Origin: CAYVQE01 sp964633205
GTDB lineage: Bacteria; Myxococcota; B64-G9
DNA length: 47,512 bases
Assembly: GCA_964633205.1 (NCBI GenBank)
Contig: CAZWFN010000035.1
Span: 1 to 47,512 of the forward strand
Direction of reading: 5' to 3'
Positions 7,882 through 14,593 of this stretch are shown one piece after another (the stretch's first letter is position 1; each line of letters begins with the position of its first letter). Made by a program: the position numbers and the translations under genes. A model generated the notes under the pieces. The model had not been told where the DNA came from. It worked only from the letters and a program-made list of their open reading frames with translations, and searched no databases.

Positions 7882-9074
7882 TTCTCGACGAAAATCGGAT
7901 TGGAGTAGAGGTAGACCCGCGACGCGCTGCCCCAGGGCAAGGTGCCGCCCAGCGTCTCGGCCTCGACCCGGTAGCAACCGGATGCGGTGGCGCGGTGCAT
8001 CAGCTGGCCACCGCGCTGGCGGGCCACCTCGACGCCGTCCTGGTAGAGCACCAGGGCCACCGCCTGGTCCGGTGTGGTCAGGTTGAGATCGGCCACCAGC
8101 TCCACCCCGTCGCCCAGGGCGATGCGATCGCCCATCACGCCGAGCACCTCGCCGCCGCCGCCGGGCACGGCCAGGAAACGGAAACCGCCCGGATCGCCAT
8201 AGAAGGGCAAGGCGCAGAAGTGATGCCCGGCCCGCAGTGCCGCGGCCACATCGGCCGGGCCATAGGGGCCGAGCCCGTCACGCACCAACAGGTAGGTCAG
8301 CGGCGCCGCCAGCTCGCCGCTGTCGCCCGAGCCGCACAGCCCGTGGACCACCCCATCGCGGCTGTAATCGTCCCAGTGGGCCAGGCCGGCCACCGGTCGC
8401 CGGCCCAGGTGGTCCAGACCGGCCGGCGAGCCCAGCAATCCCCCGAGACCGCGCTGCAGCCAGCCCCACGGACCCAGGCTCGCGGTCTGGTGGCGCGCGT
8501 CGAGGAACTCGAAGGCGTCCGGTCGCAGCCGGTCCCAGGCCCGCCAACCACGCTCGGCGTCCAGCGGCTGGACCACGGTGGTCCAGCCGCCCAGCCGGCG
8601 CACCCGGTCGAAGGTCAGCGCGTCGCCGGCCGCCGGGGGCCGCTCGGTGCCGGCCGCCAGGTAGCAGCCGTTCGGCCCACAGACCCGCTGCGCCACGATC
8701 ACCGCCAGCGGGGCGTTGGCCGCGGCCTCGGCGGCGCCGGCCGCGTCCCCGGCCGCCAGCACCACGAAGTCCAGGCCGGCCTCGAAGGCCCGGCTCATCT
8801 CACCGGCCAGCACCTCGGGATGGGCGTCGGCCGCCACCGACCAGTGGACCACACCGCGCAGCAGCCGCCAGCGATCAGCCGGCGGTTCGACCGCGGTGGT
8901 CACCACCGGGTAGCGCATCCCCAGCACCCGGACCAGCGAAGCGATCAGGATCATCAGCGCCAGACCGGCCGCGGCCAGTGCGACCCAGCGCCCCCAGCGC
9001 CGGGGCCGCCGCACCCGAATCGGCTGGGCCAGCTCGCGGTCGAACCCGGCCATGCCTCCGGCTCTAGGGCCCAT
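7872..9074 (-). CDS. PHP-fold (CehA/McbA-like) protein without metal ligands
   Basis: 400 aa from ATG at 9074, which has GGGGGAGGG just upstream and overlaps the ABC-exporter stop by 11 bp. One transmembrane helix (about residues 29-50) anchors it, probably with the body in the periplasm. Residues 67-290 follow the order of PHP metallohydrolases: the entry strand RGVVHWSV, AGLDFVVLAAGD, GGWTTVVQP, a WDDYSRDGVVHGLCGSGDS stretch, and AALRAGHHFCALP. The usual ligands are gone: HxH reads H77-W-S79, TDHN reads AAGD (107-110), AHP reads VQP (Gln169), and GSDAH reads GSGDS (248-252). The C-terminal 100 residues look like a beta-sandwich. It is therefore probably a pseudo-enzyme. The family call rests on motif order, so homology is moderate and loss of catalysis follows from it. 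Confidence 0.7.
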   Translation of the reverse strand: MGPRAGGMAGFDRELAQPIRVRRPRRWGRWVALAAAGLALMILIASLVRVLGMRYPVVTTAVEPPADRWRLLRGVVHWSVAADAHPEVLAGEMSRAFEAGLDFVVLAAGDAAGAAEAAANAPLAVIVAQRVCGPNGCYLAAGTERPPAAGDALTFDRVRRLGGWTTVVQPLDAERGWRAWDRLRPDAFEFLDARHQTASLGPWGWLQRGLGGLLGSPAGLDHLGRRPVAGLAHWDDYSRDGVVHGLCGSGDSGELAAPLTYLLVRDGLGPYGPADVAAALRAGHHFCALPFYGDPGGFRFLAVPGGGGEVLGVMGDRIALGDGVELVADLNLTTPDQAVALVLYQDGVEVARQRGGQLMHRATASGCYRVEAETLGGTLPWGSASRVYLYSNPIFVEKGR

Positions 9075-10917
9075 GGTCCCTCCCCCGCCCGTCGCTGGAG
9101 AACTGCAGATCGTAGATCCGGCGGTAGTTGCCGCCGGCGGCCAGCAGGCTCTGGTGGTCACCGCTCTCGATGATGCGGCCGTCGTCGAGCACCAGGATGC
9201 GATCGGCGCGGAAGATGGTCGACAGCCGGTGGGCGATGACGAAGGTGGTCCGGTCGCGCATCAGTTCCTCCAACGCCTGCTGTACCTCGCGCTCGGCTTC
9301 GGTGTCGAGCGAGCTGGTGGCCTCGTCCAGGATCAGAATCGGCGCGTCCTTGAGCAAGGCGCGGGCGATGGCGATCCGTTGCCGTTGACCGCCGGACAGG
9401 CGGATGCCGCCTTCGCCGATGCGGGTGTCGAAGCCCTGCGGCAGCGCCTCGACGAAGCCCAGCGCGTGGGCCCGGGCGGCGACCTGCCGCAGTTGGCCCC
9501 GGCGGGCGGCCAGCGGGCCGTAGGCGATGTTGTTGGCCACCGTATCGTTGAACAGGATCACCTCCTGGGTGACCATGCCCACCTGGGCCCGCAGGCTGTC
9601 CAGGGTCACCCGGCGCAGGTCGTGGCCGTCTATCGACAGCCGGCCGGCGGTGGGGTCGAAGAAGCGTGGGATCAGGTTGACCAGGGTCGACTTGCCGGCG
9701 CCGCTGGGCCCCACCAGGGCCACCACCTCGCCGCGCCGAGCGCTCAGCGATACGCCCCGCAGCACCTCCCGCTCGGGTTGCTCGGGCCGGTAGCCGAAAT
9801 GCACATCTTCGAACACGAGCGCGCGCTCGAAGCCCGGCAGCGCCACCGCGTCGGGTGCGTCATGCACCGTGCTGGCCTGGTCGAGCAGCTCGAACACCCG
9901 CTCGGCACCGGCCACCCCGGCGGCGGTGACGTTGCCGATGCGGCCCAGGCTCTTGAGCGGGTTGTAGAGCATCATCACCGCGGCGAAGAAAGAGATGAAG
10001 TGGCTGGGATCCAGCGACTCGTCTGCCAGCCGCGAGCCGGCGTAGTAGATGGTGGCCGCCAACCCGGCGGCACCCAGAAACTCCATCACCGGCGATTGCA
10101 GCGCGCGGACTGTGAACGAGCGCAGCATGATGCGCAGGTAGTTGCGGTTCTCGGAAGCGAAGCGGGCCTGCTCGTGACGCTCACCGCCGAAGACCTGGAC
10201 CACCCGCATGCCCTTGACACCCTCGTGCAGCCGATCGGCGATCGAGCCCAACGAGACCTGGCTGGCGGTGCTGACCCGCTTGAGCCGCTTGCCGAAGCTG
10301 ACGATTGGCCACAAGGCCACCGGCATGACCACGAAAGCGATCAAGGCCAGCTGCCAATCCAGCACGAAGGCCAGCACGGTCAACACGATCACCTGCATCG
10401 AGTCGCGCAGGTAGGCGGCCACCGCATAGGTGACCGCCTGCTCGACCGCGTAGACATCGTTGGTGAAGCGGCTGATGATCTGGCCGGTGGCGGTATCGGT
10501 GTAGTAGGCCGGGCTCAGCCCGCACAAGCGCTCGAACATGCGGATGCGCAGGTCGGCCACCACCTTCTGCCCCACCCGGCCCATCAGGTAGAACTGGCCG
10601 AAGTAGGCCGTGCCCTTGACAGCGGCCAGGCCCAGGATGAACAGGGGCAGCAGCCCCAGCATGGCGCTGCGATCGAGTTGCTCGACCGGCAGCCCGGGGA
10701 CCAACTCCATGATCTCCCGGCCACCGGCATGGCCGCGGGAGACGAGAAACTTCAACAGCGGCCCCACCAGGTAGGCGTACAGCCCGGTGGCGCCGGCCAG
10801 CACGATCATACACACCACGGCCAGGACCAACTGGCCGGAATAGGGCCGCACCGCCCCCAACAGGCGCCAGTAGGTGCCCAAAAAAGTTCGTCCGCCGTCC
10901 TTGCCGCTGTCCGCCAT
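9064..10917 (-). CDS. MsbA-like ABC exporter (fused membrane and ATPase domains)
   Basis: 617 aa. Six transmembrane helices fill residues 1-340, starting after a short GTYWRLL amphipathic lead. The nucleotide-binding domain has Walker A GPSGAGKST (Lys409), Q-loop MVTQEVILFND, signature LSGGQRQR, Walker B ILILDEATSSLD and the switch VIAHRLST. The single-polypeptide half-transporter works as a homodimer. Length and the NDVYAVEQAV/ASYLRD-type coupling region resemble MsbA and related lipid flippases, which move lipid A or other lipids across the inner membrane. A drug or peptide exporter cannot be excluded. Its last codons overlap the start of the PHP-like gene, so the two are translationally coupled. 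It appears to be transcribed as a leaderless mRNA. Confidence 0.9.
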   Translation of the reverse strand: MADSGKDGGRTFLGTYWRLLGAVRPYSGQLVLAVVCMIVLAGATGLYAYLVGPLLKFLVSRGHAGGREIMELVPGLPVEQLDRSAMLGLLPLFILGLAAVKGTAYFGQFYLMGRVGQKVVADLRIRMFERLCGLSPAYYTDTATGQIISRFTNDVYAVEQAVTYAVAAYLRDSMQVIVLTVLAFVLDWQLALIAFVVMPVALWPIVSFGKRLKRVSTASQVSLGSIADRLHEGVKGMRVVQVFGGERHEQARFASENRNYLRIMLRSFTVRALQSPVMEFLGAAGLAATIYYAGSRLADESLDPSHFISFFAAVMMLYNPLKSLGRIGNVTAAGVAGAERVFELLDQASTVHDAPDAVALPGFERALVFEDVHFGYRPEQPEREVLRGVSLSARRGEVVALVGPSGAGKSTLVNLIPRFFDPTAGRLSIDGHDLRRVTLDSLRAQVGMVTQEVILFNDTVANNIAYGPLAARRGQLRQVAARAHALGFVEALPQGFDTRIGEGGIRLSGGQRQRIAIARALLKDAPILILDEATSSLDTEAEREVQQALEELMRDRTTFVIAHRLSTIFRADRILVLDDGRIIESGDHQSLLAAGGNYRRIYDLQFSSDGRGRDHGP

Positions 10918-10925
10918 GCAGCCTC

Positions 10926-10955
10926 ATGATAGGCGGGCACCACCACATGGAGCAA
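10926..10955 (-). promoter_or_regulatory. Promoter of the ABC exporter, likely leaderless
   Basis: On the minus strand TTGCTC (10955-10950), 18-bp spacer, TATCAT (10931-10926, 5/6). The -10 box ends 8 nt before the ATG at 10917. Confidence 0.45.
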
Positions 10956-10963
10956 GAACGCAC

Positions 10964-11086
10964 TGATTTCCCACCTCGGCCGCGATCTCTGCGTCAGCAA
11001 GGCGTTTTCGATGCTCGACGTAGATGACTACGACTCCGCTCGAAAACGCCTTGCTTCCTTGACCTCACGGCCGATCTGGGAAATCA
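10964..11086. repeat. 123-bp composite palindrome in a divergent gap
   Basis: Three nested inverted repeats share one centre. The outer arms are TGATTTCCCA (10964-10973) with TGGGAAATCA (11077-11086). The middle arms are 16 bp and perfect: AGCAAGGCGTTTTCGA (10996-11011) with its complement at 11040-11055. The inner arms are CGTAG (11019-11023) with CTACG (11028-11032) around ATGA. CGGCCG near the outer arms also pairs. It codes for nothing and is more AT-rich than its surroundings. The layout fits a REP-like or MITE-like mobile palindrome, or a structured RNA; I saw no second copy in the window. Confidence 0.8.
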
Positions 11087-11125
11087 GCCGTAGAGTCGTG
11101 GGAGATCATTGGAACGCTACGCTGC

Positions 11126-11154
11126 TTGATCGTCCTGCGCCGGCTGGCTATGAT
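11126..11154 (+). promoter_or_regulatory. Promoter of the glutaredoxin-like lipoprotein gene
   Basis: TTGATC (11126-11131), 17-bp spacer, TATGAT (11149-11154, 5/6). The -10 box ends 8 nt before ATG 11163 and no Shine-Dalgarno is present, so the mRNA is probably leaderless. Confidence 0.6.
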
Positions 11155-11162
11155 CGACGGTC

Positions 11163-11909
11163 ATGAGCGCGTGGCTACAGCGGGCGGGTGCGATTGCGGG
11201 GCTGGTGGCGCTGGCCTTGCTGGCGGCCTGCCCCGACGAACCCCCCGCCGAGACCGCAGCCGGAGACCCGGCCGCCGCCGACGGCGGACAGGAGTTCGCC
11301 GAGATCAACGTCAGCGCCAACAACCCGGACCTGCTCTATACCTATCTGCTGGCCGACGGCTCGTTCGCCACGGTCGATTCGATCGAGGCGGTGCCCGAGG
11401 AGGCCCGCGAGCAAGTGGTGGTCGTCGACACCAGCCTCAGCCCAAAGCAGCGCCGCTCCTCACAGGTCATCTACGTCGCCGACCTGACCGCTCCGCGCGA
11501 AGATGGCACCTATCCCTACAGCCTGGTCAGCCGCTACTCCTTCGAACGCGACCTGCGCCGGGCCCCCGGTGCCGAGGGCGGCGTCCTGCCGGAGGAGTGC
11601 AAGGCGCTGGTGGCGTCGCCGCCGGACCGGGTGGTGCTCTACGAGACGGCCTGGTGCGGCGTCTGCAAGGCGGCCGCCCGTTACTTGCGCGAGCGGAACA
11701 TCCCCTTCGTGCGCAAAGACGTGGAGTCGGATCAGCAGGCCCAGCGCGAGCTGGCCTGCAAGGCGCTGGCGGCCGGCGCCGAGCCCAAGGGGGTGCCGGT
11801 GTTCGATGTGGCCGGCGAGCTGTTGCTGGGCTTCGACCGCGACCAGCTGGCCGCCGCCGCCCGGCGTCTCAGCCGCCCCCCCGAAGAGCCAGCAACACCC
11901 CGGCCGTGA
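11163..11909 (+). CDS. Lipoprotein with glutaredoxin-like domain
   Basis: 248 aa. The signal peptide ends in the lipobox LAAC (Cys23). Residues 45-130 form a poorly recognisable region beginning after an Ala/Pro/Glu linker. Residues 152-240 look like a thioredoxin-fold, glutaredoxin-type domain: VVLYETAWCGVCKAAARYL with Cys165 and Cys168, then RNIPFVRKDVE and GVPVFDVAGELLLGF, where the cis-Pro sits in GVPVF. It should act in the periplasm, anchored by lipid, in thiol-disulfide exchange; the substrate is unknown. The last 41 bp overlap the end of the opposite DUF1634 gene. Confidence 0.85.
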   Translation: MSAWLQRAGAIAGLVALALLAACPDEPPAETAAGDPAAADGGQEFAEINVSANNPDLLYTYLLADGSFATVDSIEAVPEEAREQVVVVDTSLSPKQRRSSQVIYVADLTAPREDGTYPYSLVSRYSFERDLRRAPGAEGGVLPEECKALVASPPDRVVLYETAWCGVCKAAARYLRERNIPFVRKDVESDQQAQRELACKALAAGAEPKGVPVFDVAGELLLGFDRDQLAAAARRLSRPPEEPATPRP

Positions 11910-12219
11910 GCACGGCCACCAAGGCCAGCGTCGCCACCAGCCCGCGCCGATGCCGCTGGCGCAACGCCTGGGCGCCGAAGATCAGCAGCATGACCACCGG
12001 CGTGGCGCCCAAGGAGACGATCCCGACCCCGGCCACCAAGCGCAGCCCGGCACCGTCGCCCGACCACCAGCCGCTCAGCAGCAGCGGCCAGCCGGCCACC
12101 GAATGACCGCTGGCCGCCAGGCCGATCACCGCGGCCAGCGCCAGGGCCACTCCACCGAAGGCGCCGGCGATCAAGACCCCGCCCAAACGGCGGGCCAACC
12201 GCTCCAATCCGCTTACCAT
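11869..12219 (-). CDS. DUF1634-type membrane protein
   Basis: 116 aa. Three hydrophobic helices are visible at about residues 14-35, 62-83 and 95-112, with the central LVAGVGIVSLGATPVVMLLIF typical of DUF1634 proteins. These small proteins are usually encoded beside TauE/SafE permeases, as here, and are thought to be accessory subunits; the molecular role is not known. The ATG at 12219 overlaps the permease stop by 7 bp, so translation is coupled. The 3' end overlaps the convergent lipoprotein gene by 41 bp. Confidence 0.8.
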   Translation of the reverse strand: MVSGLERLARRLGGVLIAGAFGGVALALAAVIGLAASGHSVAGWPLLLSGWWSGDGAGLRLVAGVGIVSLGATPVVMLLIFGAQALRQRHRRGLVATLALVAVLTAGVLLALRGGG

Positions 12220-12989
12220 CCGGCCACCCCCCGCCGGGCCATCTCGACCGCGGTCGCCAGCAGCAGCAGAGAAAAGCCCAGTTGCAACCAGCGGGTCTGG
12301 ATGCGCGGCATCAGCCAGGCGCCCAGGGTGGCACCGGCCAGCACGCCGGCGGCCAGCGGAGCGGCCAGCCCCAGCTCGAGCTGGCCGCGGGCGATGAAGC
12401 CACTGAGCGCCGGCACCGCGGTCAAGCCCATCATGAAGTTGCTGGTGGCGGTGGCGCTCTTGAACGGCAGCCCCAGCACCAGATACAGCACCGGCACCAC
12501 CACCAAGCCGCCACCGATGCCCAACAGCCCGGACAGGATTCCGGCCAGCAGGCAAAGCGCCCAGGTCAAGCGGCGGCGCCAGGGGGTGGTCGCCGCGGCG
12601 CCGCTGGCCACCGCGGACCGGGCTGCCGAGCGCAGGATCTGCAGACCGCTGTAAACCAACACCCCGGCGAACAGCACCTGCAGCAGCGAGCCGCCCAGGA
12701 AACCGACCAGGAAACCGCCGAGCAGACCGCCGATGGCCGCGGCCACTTCGATCTCCAGCGCCTGGAACACGTCGACCAGTCCGCCGCGGCGCAGATAGCG
12801 GCCGGCCGCGCCGCAGGAGACGGCCAGGGTCGAGATCAATCCGGCCGCCGCCGCCTGGTGCATGGGTACACCGAGCAGCAGGTTGAGAAAGGGCACCGCG
12901 ATCAGGCCGCCGCCGAGACCCATCAGCGAGCCCACCAGCCCGGCCGCGACTCCCCCAGCGGCCACCGCCAGAAGCTCCAAACCCACCAT
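12213..12989 (-). CDS. TauE/SafE-family permease
   Basis: 258 aa from ATG at 12989, chosen because GAGGGAGG lies just upstream and the first helix begins at once (MVGLELLAVAAGGVAAGLVG); TTG 13016 and ATG 13010 are upstream alternatives. The protein has about eight membrane helices in two pseudo-repeats, each with the family motif GLVGSLMGLGGGLIAVP (N-half) and ILSGLLGIGGGLVVVPVL (C-half). The family exports sulfite, sulfoacetate or other organosulfur anions, or acts as a general anion exporter; no neighbour here fixes the substrate. It pairs with the DUF1634 protein. Confidence 0.9.
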   Translation of the reverse strand: MVGLELLAVAAGGVAAGLVGSLMGLGGGLIAVPFLNLLLGVPMHQAAAAGLISTLAVSCGAAGRYLRRGGLVDVFQALEIEVAAAIGGLLGGFLVGFLGGSLLQVLFAGVLVYSGLQILRSAARSAVASGAAATTPWRRRLTWALCLLAGILSGLLGIGGGLVVVPVLYLVLGLPFKSATATSNFMMGLTAVPALSGFIARGQLELGLAAPLAAGVLAGATLGAWLMPRIQTRWLQLGFSLLLLATAVEMARRGVAGW

Positions 12990-13255
12990 CGCCTCCCTCA
13001 CTGCCGCCATCGGCAAGGGGCGGTCGCCCCACCCGCCGGTCCACCGGGCCCATGCTCTCCACTTTTAGTCCCCGCCGCAACTGGATTTTTCGATTTGGCT
13101 TGTCTTGCCGGCGGGTTTCTGATACTAGGGTTTGGCTTTCTATGATTGCGCACTCCAGCAATACCCCGCGTCGCATTTCCGTACCTCGCAGGTGCGCCGG
13201 TCGATTTGTGTGCGCCAATACCCATCCACTTGCCTGAGCGGAGGAGCCCAGCCCC

Positions 13256-14560
13256 ATGGTCCAGAAGCTGACCGAGATCTACCAGAACGCGGAGAACGAC
13301 TTTCTGGAAAGGCGCTACCACGAAGCCCTGCGTGGCTTCGCCACCGTTGCCCAGGCCGCGCCGGATCACATCTGGGTCCGCTTCCGCATCGGCTCCATTC
13401 TCGAGCAGCTCAAGAAGCCGAATCGGGCGGTCGATATTTATCAAGCGCTCGCCTGGCATTGCATCAAAGGCGGCTACCCGCTGCTCGGTCTGGTGGCCAT
13501 CAAGCGCGCGCTCGGCATCCAGGCCGCCTTCGAGGACGCCCTCAACGCCCTGGCGGAGCTCTACGGCCTGGAGTCCGATCGCATTCGTCTCGGTCTCGAG
13601 TTGTTCCCGCTACCGCAGCTGGATCCAGAGGCCACCGCCGATCTGATCGACGAGTCCGAGGACAAGCTGGACGCCAGCGCCACCCAGATCGCCCAGGATG
13701 TCCCGGATACCACCTACCCCACCGAGCTGCCACCGATTCCCCTGTTCTCGCTGCTGACCGTGGAGTCCTTCTTCCCCATCCTGGAGCTGCTGCAGCTGCG
13801 CACCTACGCCCCGGGCGAAAATGTGGTCAGCCAGGGTGAGCCGTGCAGCTCGATCTACATGCTGGCCCACGGCCAGATCGAGGTCAGCGAGGAGCACCAG
13901 GGCAAGGCCCATTCGCTGGCCCGGCTGACCAACGGCTCGGTCTTCGGCGAGATGGCCCTGATCTCGGAAGCGCCGCGGGTGGCCTCGGCCACCGCCTTGC
14001 GCGAGAGCGAGGTGCTCGAGTTGAGCCGCGAAGATCTGGAGCTGGCCGCCGAGGATCTGGACGACATCACCTGGGTGATGGCCAAGTTCACCCGCGAGCG
14101 TTTCCTGCAGCACCTGCTGCTGACCTCACCCGTGTTCAAGCCCTTCGGCGACGAGGAGAAGCGCGAGATCCTGGAACGATTCACCTCCGTGGGGGTGCCG
14201 ACCGACGAGGTCATCATCAAGGAGGGCCAACCCGGCCCCGGCCTGTACATGATCCTGGGCGGCGAGGTGGAGGTGAGCAAGTTCGAGGGCGACAGCCAGG
14301 TTCACCTGGCACGTCTGTCCGAGGGCTCGGTCTTCGGCGAGATCTCGCTGGTCAACGCCTCGCCCACCACCGCCACGGTGCGCGCGGTCCGCGGCGGCGA
14401 GTTTTTGTTCCTGGCACGGGAAGACTTCCAGGACCTGATCCAGCAACGCCCCGCCATCGAGGAAGGTCTGGCCGAGCTCAGCCTCGAGCGCCTGGACGAG
14501 CAGCGCGCGGCCATGCAGAAGGCCGGCCTGGTCTCGGCCGACGGCATGGTCATCTTCTAG
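13256..14560 (+). CDS. TPR protein with two cyclic-nucleotide-binding domains
   Basis: 434 aa from ATG 13256 with GGAGGAG upstream. Residues 1-110 hold TPR-like helices (LERRYHEALRGFATVAQAAPD). Two cNMP-binding (Crp-type) domains follow, at about 161-268 and 292-400. The phosphate-binding cassette of the first, FGEMALISEAPRVASATA, keeps the Glu and Arg that hold the cyclic phosphate. In the second, FGEISLVNASPTTATVRA, the Arg is lost, so it may be structural or bind something else. There is no DNA-binding domain, so it is not a Crp-type regulator; a protein-protein sensor is more likely. It is transcribed alone, facing away from the permease genes. Confidence 0.9.
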   Translation: MVQKLTEIYQNAENDFLERRYHEALRGFATVAQAAPDHIWVRFRIGSILEQLKKPNRAVDIYQALAWHCIKGGYPLLGLVAIKRALGIQAAFEDALNALAELYGLESDRIRLGLELFPLPQLDPEATADLIDESEDKLDASATQIAQDVPDTTYPTELPPIPLFSLLTVESFFPILELLQLRTYAPGENVVSQGEPCSSIYMLAHGQIEVSEEHQGKAHSLARLTNGSVFGEMALISEAPRVASATALRESEVLELSREDLELAAEDLDDITWVMAKFTRERFLQHLLLTSPVFKPFGDEEKREILERFTSVGVPTDEVIIKEGQPGPGLYMILGGEVEVSKFEGDSQVHLARLSEGSVFGEISLVNASPTTATVRAVRGGEFLFLAREDFQDLIQQRPAIEEGLAELSLERLDEQRAAMQKAGLVSADGMVIF

Positions 14561-14575
14561 GCCGCCCAGCGGCCT
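14559..14575. terminator. Bidirectional hairpin between convergent genes
   Basis: AGGCCGC (14559-14565) and GCGGCCT (14569-14575) form a perfect 7-bp stem with a 3-nt loop, beginning at the stop codon of the CNB gene and lying 19 bp from the end of the opposite gene. No U-run is present, so termination would need help or be partial. Confidence 0.5.
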
Positions 14576-14593
14576 GGGGGACTTCGGCCTGGT

